This document shows, piece after piece, positions 17,667 to 25,026 of a stretch of DNA of 37,860 nt. A program made the position numbers and the translations under genes. Below the pieces are notes generated by a model, which saw only the letters and a program-made list of their open reading frames with translations, searched no databases and was not told where the DNA came from. Source of the DNA: Bacteroidia bacterium (GTDB lineage Bacteria; Bacteroidota; Bacteroidia; Bacteroidales; Azobacteroidaceae); NCBI GenBank assembly GCA_025996815.1, contig BNTT01000013.1, positions 1 to 37,860 on the forward strand. Reading direction: 5' to 3'. How positions within the stretch are numbered: position 1 is the stretch's first letter; every line of letters begins with the position of its first letter.

Positions 17667-17691
17667 CGTGCGTTTATATATTATACACACG
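17667..17691 (-). other. Small hairpin before the FecR start codon
   Basis: In minus-strand RNA CGTGTGT (17691-17685) pairs with ACGCACG (17673-17667), 7 bp including one G-U, loop 11 nt. It ends 7 nt before the FecR ATG, where the ribosome lands. Could tune the anti-sigma to sigma ratio; short and unproven. Confidence 0.35.
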
Positions 17692-17748
17692 AAAAGGAAT
17701 TTGCTGGGGTATGTTTGGTTCGATTTAAATTTATTTAACTATTTTAAA

Positions 17749-18342
17749 CTATCTTAAACAGAAAAGGACGAGAATTAAGCCGGAATAGGCTCCGTAATGT
17801 TGGGTTAAATAGCCTTGCAGCGATTTTAATGCAGCGGAAATGTGCTCTTGCACGGTATTGACAGAGATATTCAACGCCGCAGCAATCTCCTTGTGCGACA
17901 TTTCTTTGTTTCGGCTCATATCAAAAACCTCGCGCTGCCTGTTGGTCAGTTTCGACATCGCTTCGGAGATTATGCCGCGCAAATCATTTTCCTCTATTTG
18001 GCTTTGTGTATCATCATCATAATCAACGACTTGCGCTAAAACCTGCTCTTTGAAATGAGTTTCAGTATTCATCTCCCGCAAGAGATTCAAGATGCGGTTG
18101 CGCACAATAGTGTAGAGGTAAGTAGAAAAAGGGGTGTCGGGATTGATAAACCGCCGAGTCTGCCAAATCGCGGTGAAGGCATCCTGATACACATCCTCCG
18201 CAAATTCGGCAGATTTCACATATTTTAAGGTGAAATAACTGAGCCTGTTCTTATACAGGGCATACAACTCACAAAAAGCACTTTCGTCATCCCGAATCAA
18301 CCGAATAACCAACTCTCGTTCGCGTTCATTACAAATTGCCAC
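17749..18342 (-). CDS. ECF RNA polymerase sigma factor (FecI/sigma-70 type)
   Basis: A 197-residue extracytoplasmic-function sigma factor. Region 2 (about 22-88) has FAEDVYQDAFTAIWQTR and region 4 (about 128-180) has the helix-turn-helix SHKEIAAALNISVNTVQEHISAALKSL. A hydrophobic tail (SGLILVLFCLR) is common in Bacteroidota PUL sigma factors. It is expected to direct transcription of susC/D and downstream genes when FecR is signalled. The start is GTG at 18342; no ATG is available before region 2, and the start lies 4 nt after the stop of the S41 protease gene, suggesting translational coupling to it. Its DNA target cannot be recognised here. Confidence 0.92.
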   Translation of the reverse strand: MAICNERERELVIRLIRDDESAFCELYALYKNRLSYFTLKYVKSAEFAEDVYQDAFTAIWQTRRFINPDTPFSTYLYTIVRNRILNLLREMNTETHFKEQVLAQVVDYDDDTQSQIEENDLRGIISEAMSKLTNRQREVFDMSRNKEMSHKEIAAALNISVNTVQEHISAALKSLQGYLTQHYGAYSGLILVLFCLR

Positions 18343-18346
18343 CTCT

Positions 18347-21300
18347 TTATAATTGCTTCAGCAACACCTCCACCGCTTTCGCCAACTGCTCATCCTCGCC
18401 TTGTGCCAATTTGTCGGGCGAATTGGCGACTTTCACGTCAGGCTCAAGCTGCGTGTTTTCCAAATAACTGCCGTCGGGGCGTCGATAGCCGATGATGGGG
18501 ATGCCGAAAGTCATCGTCGGGTCTTGCAGCACTTCCCACGACACGGTCGTCATGGTGCCTGCGACGGGCATTCCCACCAATTTGCCGATGCCGACGTGCT
18601 TATAAACCCACGGCGAGCCGTGCGCATTGGAATAGTTGGCTTCGCCGATGAGCATAATGGACGGCTTGTTCCAGCGGCGGCTGGGCATATCGCAACTCTC
18701 GATGCCGCGAATCACCTGCTCAAAGTATTTCTGACCGCTGAACAGGATTTCCAAATCCTCGTGCAGCCGCCCGCCGCCGTTGAAGCGCGTGTCGATGACG
18801 ATGGCTTCCTTGTTGTTGAATTTGCCCAAAATGTCGGAATAGATGGAGCGAAAACTTGGGTCGCCCATACTCTGAATATGCACATAGCCCAACCGCCCGC
18901 CGGAGAGGCGTTCCACGTCCGCCTCACGCTGTTTCACCCAGCGGCGGTAAAGCAAATCGGTGTTTGCCTCATTCTTGATGGGTTTGACCACCTCGTCCCA
19001 ACGCACCTTGGTGGTGGGGTTGTAGAACGTCAGCAGCGTGTTTTGTCCGGCAATTTTGTTTAACAGCGGAAAATAATCCGTGCCTGCAAGGATTTTTTCG
19101 CCGTTGATGGCTTCCAAAATATCGCCGGCTTTCACCTTGCTTTCGGCGCGGTCAAACGGACCTTTTTCAAGCACCTCATCAATCAGCAGCCCGTCTTTGG
19201 CATACGTCCACGCAAACAGCAGCCCCAGATGGGCGGTTGCATCGCCGTTGGGAAAGAGCGACGCGGGGCGAAAACGCGCACCGTTGTGCGACGAGTTGAG
19301 TTCGCCGAGCATCTCGCCGAGCATCTCCGAGAAATCAAAATTGTTGTTGATATGCGGCAAAAATTTGGCATAAATATCCTTGTAAAATTCCCAATCCGTA
19401 TGATGTAAATCTTCGACATAGAAGCGTCTAAGTTCCTGTGTCCAAGCGTGATTGAACATATACTCGCGCTCGGCGGCTTTGTCTAATTCAAACTCTGCCT
19501 TGATGGTGATGGCTTCCTTTTTGTTGCCGTCAATCTTGATTTTTTGTGCGCCGTCGGAGCCAAACACAAACAGATTTTTGCCCTCCTTGTCCAACGCCAG
19601 ACTACCGCTACCAACGCCCTTGATTTCCAATTTCGTTTCGCGGGTGCGGGTGTTTATCGACCACAAATCGCGGTCTTTTTCAAACGTGGCAAGATAGTAG
19701 AGGCGGTCGCCATCTTTCGTCAGCACAGCATCGCCCAAGTCCGACGAGTGGGGCGTAACACGCACGATGCGGTCTTCAATACCCGTCAATTCAACAGCGA
19801 TGATAGTGCTGTCCTTACCGTCCTTATTGTCTTTGCTCCCCTTCTTCGCAGAACTTTCAACCTTCTTTTCTTTTGCCTTTTTCGCCTCTTTCTCAACCTC
19901 TTCCAAAAGTTTAAAATCATCCTCGCTCAGGCTATATTTGTCAAACGCTTTTTGATTGAGGAAAACGAGCATAGCATCATTGAGCGACCCCCACGAAGCA
20001 TGGTTGCGCATCCCGTAACGTTCTGTTTGAAAGAGGATTGCGTTGCCGCCTAATGCCCAACTCGGATTGCCGCTACGGTAGCCGCTGTTAGTCAAATTTG
20101 TGATTTTACCGCCCTGCGCACTCACCAAACCGATGTCGGAATAGGGGTCGTGGCGATTGGGCGTGTAGGTGAGTGCAAACCAGCGGCTGTCGGGCGACCA
20201 TTCGTAGTTGATGTTGCCCTCGGTGGTTGGATTGCCCGCGCCGTCGGTCACCTGACGCACTTTTTTTGTGGCGATATTATACACCATCAGCCGGTGGCGG
20301 TTTTGAATAAACGCGATTTCTTTGCCATCGGGCGAATATTTCGGGTGCATATATTCCGTTGCAACAGAGGGCAATAGCGGCTCTTCCCTGATAACGGTGG
20401 CATTGAACAGATACGTTTCTTCCTTGCGTGTGGGTGTGGCGATATACAAATTCCACGTGCCGGTGCGTTCAGAGGCATAAACCAGCGATTTGCCGTCGGG
20501 CGAAAAGTTGGGACTGTCGTCCTTCGCCGCCGTGTTGGTGATGCGTTTGGTGTATTTATAGTCGGTGGACGACACAAAAATCTCGCCGCGCAGCACGCTT
20601 GCCACCTGTTTGCCGTCGGCAGAAACGGCTCGTGCCGCGGCACCCTTTGAAATCGTTTCGAGGTCGTTCTTTTTAGCCTCTTCCGTGATGGAAATCGCCA
20701 CTTTGGACGGTTTACCGTTGGCAGCCAGCGTATAAATTTCGCCGTCGTAGCCGAAACACAGCGTGCCGGTTTTCGCGACGCTCAAAAAGCGCACCGGATT
20801 GGTCGTAAAAGTAGTTAACTGCTTGGCTTGCGCAGGATTAGCAACCGGAAATGCCCACACATTGAACGAGCCGGAACGCTCGCTCAGGAAATAGACCTGC
20901 GCGTTGTCGGGGCTGAACACCGGATTGCGGTCTTCGCTCTCATTGTCAATGAGTTGCGTAAATTGCTGTGTGGCAAAATCGTATTGCCAAATATCTTTGG
21001 CAGCAGACGACGTGTGATGCTTGCGCCACTTGTCCTCATTGCCCTTTTTATCGTGGTAGAGCAGCGTTTTTCCATCGGCAGAAAAACTCACATCTTCCAT
21101 CGAAGCCGCCAAAACGAGTTCGGGACGCCCGCCGGAGGCAGCCACCTTATACAGTTCGGCATTGACATTCGACGGGAATGCCGCACTCGCCGCCGGCACC
21201 TGAATCTTCGCGCCAAAGACGACAAACCGACCGTCAGGAGTGAACGCATACGGCGATTCATTGGCAGAATTGGTCGTCAGCCGTTCGGGAGTGCCGCCTG

Positions 21301-21601
21301 TGGCAGCCACCAAAAAGACATCGAAATTACCAAAGCGATTGCTCGCAAAAGCGATTTTCTTACCATCGGGCGACCACACAGGCATATAATCATACGCCTC
21401 GTGCATCGTGATTGCCACAGCCTGCCCGCCACCCGCCGGCACCGTAAAAATATCCCCCTTGTAGGAAAACGCGATGTGCTGCCCATCGGGCGAAATACTT
21501 GGATAGCGCATCCACAGCGGTGAATTTTCCACCCGATTTTGTGCCACAACAGAAAATGTCAGGCAAAAAAGTAACACTAAAAAACCAAAAATATGTTTCA
21601 T
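18347..21601 (-). CDS. Tricorn-type S41 protease with PD40 propeller and PDZ domain
   Basis: A large secreted peptidase (1084 residues from ATG 21601, signal MKHIFGFLVLLFCLTFSVVAQ). Repeated ISPDGQ/WSPDGK/FTPDGR motifs over about residues 25-560 form PD40/WD40-like propeller blades. A PDZ domain (about 800-860, GDILEAINGEKI) precedes the S41 peptidase core with IDTRFNGGGRLHEDLE and the nucleophile region IGEANYSNAHG (Ser near 991), and ENTQLEPD near the end. This is the layout of Tricorn protease and its bacterial homologues, which degrade peptides; here it acts in the periplasm or outside. The reading frame extends 18 codons upstream, but the promoter at 21625-21632 lies inside that extension, which fixes the start at 21601. 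It is directly upstream of the PUL sigma gene. Confidence 0.88.
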   Translation of the reverse strand: MKHIFGFLVLLFCLTFSVVAQNRVENSPLWMRYPSISPDGQHIAFSYKGDIFTVPAGGGQAVAITMHEAYDYMPVWSPDGKKIAFASNRFGNFDVFLVAATGGTPERLTTNSANESPYAFTPDGRFVVFGAKIQVPAASAAFPSNVNAELYKVAASGGRPELVLAASMEDVSFSADGKTLLYHDKKGNEDKWRKHHTSSAAKDIWQYDFATQQFTQLIDNESEDRNPVFSPDNAQVYFLSERSGSFNVWAFPVANPAQAKQLTTFTTNPVRFLSVAKTGTLCFGYDGEIYTLAANGKPSKVAISITEEAKKNDLETISKGAAARAVSADGKQVASVLRGEIFVSSTDYKYTKRITNTAAKDDSPNFSPDGKSLVYASERTGTWNLYIATPTRKEETYLFNATVIREEPLLPSVATEYMHPKYSPDGKEIAFIQNRHRLMVYNIATKKVRQVTDGAGNPTTEGNINYEWSPDSRWFALTYTPNRHDPYSDIGLVSAQGGKITNLTNSGYRSGNPSWALGGNAILFQTERYGMRNHASWGSLNDAMLVFLNQKAFDKYSLSEDDFKLLEEVEKEAKKAKEKKVESSAKKGSKDNKDGKDSTIIAVELTGIEDRIVRVTPHSSDLGDAVLTKDGDRLYYLATFEKDRDLWSINTRTRETKLEIKGVGSGSLALDKEGKNLFVFGSDGAQKIKIDGNKKEAITIKAEFELDKAAEREYMFNHAWTQELRRFYVEDLHHTDWEFYKDIYAKFLPHINNNFDFSEMLGEMLGELNSSHNGARFRPASLFPNGDATAHLGLLFAWTYAKDGLLIDEVLEKGPFDRAESKVKAGDILEAINGEKILAGTDYFPLLNKIAGQNTLLTFYNPTTKVRWDEVVKPIKNEANTDLLYRRWVKQREADVERLSGGRLGYVHIQSMGDPSFRSIYSDILGKFNNKEAIVIDTRFNGGGRLHEDLEILFSGQKYFEQVIRGIESCDMPSRRWNKPSIMLIGEANYSNAHGSPWVYKHVGIGKLVGMPVAGTMTTVSWEVLQDPTMTFGIPIIGYRRPDGSYLENTQLEPDVKVANSPDKLAQGEDEQLAKAVEVLLKQL

Positions 21602-21624
21602 AATACATCTATTTATTTTCACCG

Positions 21625-21632
21625 CAAAGGTA
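21625..21632 (-). promoter_or_regulatory. -7 box for the S41 protease gene
   Basis: TACCTTTG on the minus strand, 23 nt before the ATG at 21601. The -33 region lacks a clean TTTG. It may also drive the sigma and FecR genes, as no other promoter is seen between them. Confidence 0.55.
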
Positions 21633-21669
21633 GCAAAAAATATTTTGTTATTCATAACTTTTTCGTACC

Positions 21670-21701
21670 TTTGCCATTCTCTAAAAAAAGTAGTACCTTT
21701 G
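21670..21701 (+). promoter_or_regulatory. Promoter of vorB-vorA
   Basis: TTTG (21670-21673), 20 nt, TACCTTTG (21694-21701); the -7 box ends 28 nt before the ATG at 21730. The -33 TTTG is itself the end of another TACCTTTG (21666-21673), so two overlapping start points are possible. Confidence 0.72.
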
Positions 21702-21729
21702 TTGCTTGTTTGGATAAATAAAATTAGTG

Positions 21730-22815
21730 ATGGCTGAAGAAGTGAAATTATTGAAAGGCAATGAGGCGATTGCGCTCGCGGCGATTCGCTACGGTGCCGA
21801 TGGCTATTTTGGCTATCCCATCACGCCACAGTCGGAGATTATGGAGACGCTGATGGACGAGCAGCCGTGGACGACAACCGGTATGGTGGTGCTGCAAGCC
21901 GAGAGTGAGGTGGCTGCCATCAATATGGTGTATGGCGGTGCGGGGTGCGGCAAGAAGTGTATGACCTCGTCGTCGAGTCCGGGTATTAGCCTCAAGCAGG
22001 AGGGCATTTCTTATCTTGCTGCCACGGAATTGCCCGCGCTGATTGTGAATGTGATGCGGGGGGGACCCGGCTTGGGGACTATTCAGCCAAGCCAATCCGA
22101 CTATTTTCAGACAGTTAAGGGGGGAGGGCACGGCGACTATCATCTGATTACGCTGGCACCGGCTTCGGCGCAGGAGATGGCTGACCACGTGGCTATAGGT
22201 TTCGATTTGGCGTTCAAATACCGCAATCCGGCGATGATTTTGTCGGACGGGATGATTGGGCAGTTGATGGAAAAAGTGGTTTTGCCGCCGCAACGCCCCC
22301 GTCGCACGGAGGCGGAAATTCGCAAGGAGTGCCCGTGGGCTGCTCTGGGCAAGCCTGCCAACCGCAAACCGAACATTCACACCTCGCTGGAGATGGATTC
22401 TACCATCTGGGAGCAATATAATATCCGCTTTCAGGCGAAATATCGGGAGATTGAGGCAAACGAGGTGCGCTACGAAGAATTGCACTGCAACGATGCCGAC
22501 TACCTGATTGTGGCATTTGGCGCAGCCGCCCGCATCGCGCAGAAAGTGGTCGAAATAGCCCGCAAAGAGGGCATCAAGGTCGGACTTTTCCGCCCAATCA
22601 CGCTTTATCCCTATCCGTCTAAGCGGTTGAATACCTACAAAAACAAACTCAAGGGCATCCTGACGGTGGAATTGAATGCCGGACAGATGATTGAAGACGT
22701 GAAATTGGCGGTGGATTGCCAAGTTCCCGTCGCCCACTTCGGACGTATGGGGGGCATCATCCCCACGCCGCAGGAAGTGTATGAAGCATTAAAAAAAACG
22801 TCATGGAAAATATAA
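21730..22815 (+). CDS. vorB: 2-oxoacid:ferredoxin oxidoreductase alpha subunit (VorB type)
   Basis: A 361-residue subunit of the 2-oxoisovalerate (3-methyl-2-oxobutanoate) ferredoxin oxidoreductase family, which converts branched-chain 2-oxoacids and CoA to acyl-CoA, CO2 and reduced ferredoxin, reversibly. The N-terminal pyrimidine-binding domain shows LLKGNEAIALAAIRYGADGYFGYPITPQSE and the loop TSSSSPGISLKQEGISYLAA; the C-terminal transketolase-like domain shows YLIVAFGAAARIAQKV and GLFRPITLYPYPSKRL. An ATG at 21730 follows a GTG in frame at 21727; the ATG is taken. Its 3' end overlaps vorA by 13 nt. The related 2-oxoglutarate enzyme (KorA) cannot be excluded by eye. The gamma and ferredoxin-like delta genes normally near it are absent here. 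Confidence 0.88.
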   Translation: MAEEVKLLKGNEAIALAAIRYGADGYFGYPITPQSEIMETLMDEQPWTTTGMVVLQAESEVAAINMVYGGAGCGKKCMTSSSSPGISLKQEGISYLAATELPALIVNVMRGGPGLGTIQPSQSDYFQTVKGGGHGDYHLITLAPASAQEMADHVAIGFDLAFKYRNPAMILSDGMIGQLMEKVVLPPQRPRRTEAEIRKECPWAALGKPANRKPNIHTSLEMDSTIWEQYNIRFQAKYREIEANEVRYEELHCNDADYLIVAFGAAARIAQKVVEIARKEGIKVGLFRPITLYPYPSKRLNTYKNKLKGILTVELNAGQMIEDVKLAVDCQVPVAHFGRMGGIIPTPQEVYEALKKTSWKI

Positions 22816-23558
22816 AGAAACCCGAAAATATTGTTTACGGCAAGCCCCGCCTCATCAACGACACCCCGATGCACTACTGCCCCGGATGCACCCACGGCGT
22901 GGTGCACAACTTGGTGGCGAGCATCATCGACGAGATGGGATTGGCAGAGAAGACCATCGGCATCGCGCCGGTCGGTTGCGCCGTTTTTGCCTACAACTAT
23001 GTGGACATCGACTGGATTGAAGCCCCTCACGGGCGTGCGCCGGCGGTGGCAACGGCTGTCAAACGGCTCAATACCGACAAAATGGTCTTTACCTACCAAG
23101 GCGACGGCGATTTGGCGGCGATAGGCACGGCAGAAACTATCCACGCCTGCAATCGCGGCGAAAACATCGCCATCATCTACATCAACAACGCGATTTACGG
23201 AATGACCGGCGGGCAAATGTCGCCCACGACCATCGTGGATATGAAAACCGCCACTTGCCCCTACGGTCGCAACGTGGCATTGAACGGCTATCCGCTGAAA
23301 ATCACCGACATATTAGTGCCGCTGGAAGGCACCTGCTTAGTCACGCGCGAAGCGGTGCACACCGTGGCTGCCGTCAAAAGGACAAAAAAAATGCTCACCA
23401 AGGCGTTTGAAAACGCGATGGCGGGCAAGGGCACGTCCATCGTTGAAGTTGTAGCCACCTGCACGGCAGGCTGGAAAATGAGTGCCGACCAAGCCAACAA
23501 GTGGATGGTAGACAACTTGTTTCCCGCCTATCCGCTGGGAGTTTTGAAAGATGTATAG
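22803..23558 (+). CDS. vorA: 2-oxoacid:ferredoxin oxidoreductase beta subunit (thiamine diphosphate-binding)
   Basis: A 251-residue catalytic partner of the preceding alpha subunit. HYCPGCTHG (about 20-28) and GIAPVGCAVF are typical near the cofactor pocket, and the thiamine-diphosphate/Mg motif is GDGDLAAIGTAETIHACNRGENIAIIYINN (about 100-130), starting GDG and ending NN. It lies in the cytoplasm and uses TPP to decarboxylate the 2-oxoacid. Start ATG 22803 overlaps the vorB end by 13 nt, so the two are translated together. After its stop the next gene is convergent at 9 nt, so no gamma subunit can follow in this operon. Confidence 0.88.
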   Translation: MENIKKPENIVYGKPRLINDTPMHYCPGCTHGVVHNLVASIIDEMGLAEKTIGIAPVGCAVFAYNYVDIDWIEAPHGRAPAVATAVKRLNTDKMVFTYQGDGDLAAIGTAETIHACNRGENIAIIYINNAIYGMTGGQMSPTTIVDMKTATCPYGRNVALNGYPLKITDILVPLEGTCLVTREAVHTVAAVKRTKKMLTKAFENAMAGKGTSIVEVVATCTAGWKMSADQANKWMVDNLFPAYPLGVLKDV

Positions 23559-23567
23559 CAGTTCCCG

Positions 23568-24176
23568 CTATTTCACCCCTAACTGCTTGATAATGATGCC
23601 AATAATATCCTCTTCGCTGAACACGGAGGAGTTGATGCAGAGGTCGTAGGAGGCTGCCATTCCCCACGTTTTGTTGCTGAAATAGTTGTAATAGGCGGCG
23701 CGTTTCCGGTCGATTTCTTCGATGAGAGCCTCCGCTTTTTCTTTGGAGATGCCGTGGTCGCGGCTGAGGCGGCTGAGGCGGTCTTCGGTGTTGGCGGTGA
23801 TGAAAATCTTGAGGCAGTGTGGGTGGGTGCGCAGGATATAGTCGGCACAGCGACCGACGAAGATGCCGGATTCTTCGGCTAAATCGCGGATGACATCGCT
23901 TTGTATCTTAAACAGCATTTCGTTGGACAGGTAATTGCCCGAATTGTCGCCCATAAAGCCGGAGCGGAAGCCAAAGAGGTTGCCAAGAAAACTGTGGCTA
24001 CTCTTTTCGTCGATTTTCTCGAAAAATTCCTTGCCCAAGCCGCTCTCCGCAGCCGCGAGTTCGATTAACTCCTTGTCGTAGCAAGGAATGCCCAAACGTT
24101 CCGAGAGCAGCCCGCCAATCATCTTGCCGCCACTCCCCAACTGTCGCCCAATAGTAATAATGGTCACTTCCTTCAT
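23568..24176 (-). CDS. Cytidylate-kinase-like protein
   Basis: A 202-residue P-loop protein of the cytidylate-kinase-like family (PF13189). ITIGRQLGSGGKMIGGLLSERLG (about 6-28) is the glycine-rich nucleotide-binding loop with GSGGK, GIFVGRCADYIL (about 104-115) is the conserved second motif, and DRLSRLSRDHGIS and DRKRAAYYNYFSNKTWG follow as in this family. These proteins resemble Cmk but are distinct from it, and their substrate is not established. Convergent with vorA (9 nt between stops). A -7 box (24210-24217) lies 33 nt upstream. Confidence 0.82.
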   Translation of the reverse strand: MKEVTIITIGRQLGSGGKMIGGLLSERLGIPCYDKELIELAAAESGLGKEFFEKIDEKSSHSFLGNLFGFRSGFMGDNSGNYLSNEMLFKIQSDVIRDLAEESGIFVGRCADYILRTHPHCLKIFITANTEDRLSRLSRDHGISKEKAEALIEEIDRKRAAYYNYFSNKTWGMAASYDLCINSSVFSEEDIIGIIIKQLGVK

Positions 24177-24209
24177 CTGTTATTTTTTTCATAATTGAAA
24201 CTAACGGCG

Positions 24210-24217
24210 CAAAGGTA
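24210..24217 (-). promoter_or_regulatory. -7 box for the cytidylate-kinase-like gene
   Basis: TACCTTTG on the minus strand, 33 nt before the ATG; no TTTG at the proper -33 distance. Confidence 0.5.
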
Positions 24218-24257
24218 CGAAAAAATTTTGAAGTATAGAAAATACAAAAATAATAAC

Positions 24258-24265
24258 TACCTTTG
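24258..24265 (+). promoter_or_regulatory. -7 box for the two-gene unit 24291-25006
   Basis: TACCTTTG, ending 25 nt before the ATG at 24291. A TTTG exists at 24227-24230 but 27 nt away, longer than usual, so the -33 element is doubtful. The divergent box at 24210 is only about 40 nt away. Confidence 0.5.
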
Positions 24266-24290
24266 TAGCCGAAATAAAAACATTGAAATT

Positions 24291-24461
24291 ATGGAAGCAG
24301 TAACAAAAAACAAAAGAATCCCGCCCAAAAGCATACGCAAGGGCTGGGAAACACGTAGCGAACGGAAGCCCAGACCATTGTCCAGCTTTACAGGCGAATG
24401 GATTGAAGTGACGGAAGGAATGTTTTGTCATCACAAACCGGACAAATACTTATTCCCATGA
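24291..24461 (+). CDS. Small basic hypothetical protein, first gene of a coupled pair
   Basis: A 56-residue protein: basic N-terminal half (KNKRIPPKSIRKGWETRSER) and a C-terminal half with GEWIEVTEGMFCHHKPDKYL. I do not recognise the family. The start at 24291 is chosen because it lies 25 nt after the -7 box; an in-frame upstream start at 24195 would precede the promoter. The stop overlaps the start of the next gene as ATGA (24458-24461), so the two are translationally coupled. The size, charge and coupling are what one sees in toxin-antitoxin or other small immunity/regulator pairs, but no known antitoxin fold is evident. Base composition here is more AT-rich than in the flanking housekeeping genes, suggesting acquisition. 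Confidence 0.6.
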   Translation: MEAVTKNKRIPPKSIRKGWETRSERKPRPLSSFTGEWIEVTEGMFCHHKPDKYLFP

Positions 24462-25006
24462 AGTTCGACAGCGAGCCTTACAAGGTGCAGTTTGTGCAAA
24501 AATCATCACCTACACGAAGTGATGATTTTTTGTTTGCGGAGATATACAAATTTTTCACCGACAAAAAATTGAAGTATATCGTTCGGGCTGAATTGTATGA
24601 AAACAATACATTTACGGTCAAATATTATGCGGCTATTCACAAATATCTGGACGACAAATATAGCGTATTAACCCATCAGCAGGATGCTCATCGGATTTTT
24701 ATCACCTGCTTTGCCATATTCAAGATTTTGTCAGAAAAATACCCCGATGCCTCGTTTGCCGTCAATGGCTCATGTTCGGTAGATGCACAACATAATAAGA
24801 TTGAGGGAGAAAATAGAAATCAACGCTATAGAATATACTCCTACGTTATTGACAGATTGATAGGACGTGAAACTTTTGCTCATTACATTTTGCCTGAATT
24901 AAGCTCTTATGTGCTTGTAAACAGGGTAAATAAAGATACTGAAGCACAGCGCGATGCTATCAAAGAGATGTTTCTGAACTTGTTTGATTTTGATACGGAT
25001 TTATAA
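24458..25006 (+). CDS. Uncharacterised 182-residue protein, second gene of a coupled pair
   Basis: A cytoplasmic-looking protein without signal or membrane segment. Features: FVQKSSPTRSDDFLFAEIYKFFTDKK at the start, an acidic/aromatic middle (TFTVKYYAAIHKYLDDKYSVLT), then IFITCFAIFKILSEKYPDASFAVNGSCSVD, and a conserved-looking stretch NRNQRYRIYSYVIDRLIGRETFAHY followed by SYVLVNR. It resembles uncharacterised Bacteroidota hypothetical proteins seen as accessory genes; I cannot attach a function. The ATG 24458 is preferred over an in-frame start at 24425, since it gives the ATGA overlap with the 56-residue gene. Convergent with the MATE gene 20 nt downstream. Confidence 0.65.
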   Translation: MKFDSEPYKVQFVQKSSPTRSDDFLFAEIYKFFTDKKLKYIVRAELYENNTFTVKYYAAIHKYLDDKYSVLTHQQDAHRIFITCFAIFKILSEKYPDASFAVNGSCSVDAQHNKIEGENRNQRYRIYSYVIDRLIGRETFAHYILPELSSYVLVNRVNKDTEAQRDAIKEMFLNLFDFDTDL

Positions 25007-25026
25007 CCGATAGATTATCAAAATTT

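Noticed and set aside
21748..22737. A 329-codon minus-strand frame opposite vorB.
   Set aside because: VorB is unmistakable on the plus strand and has a consensus promoter; the antisense product has no recognisable features.
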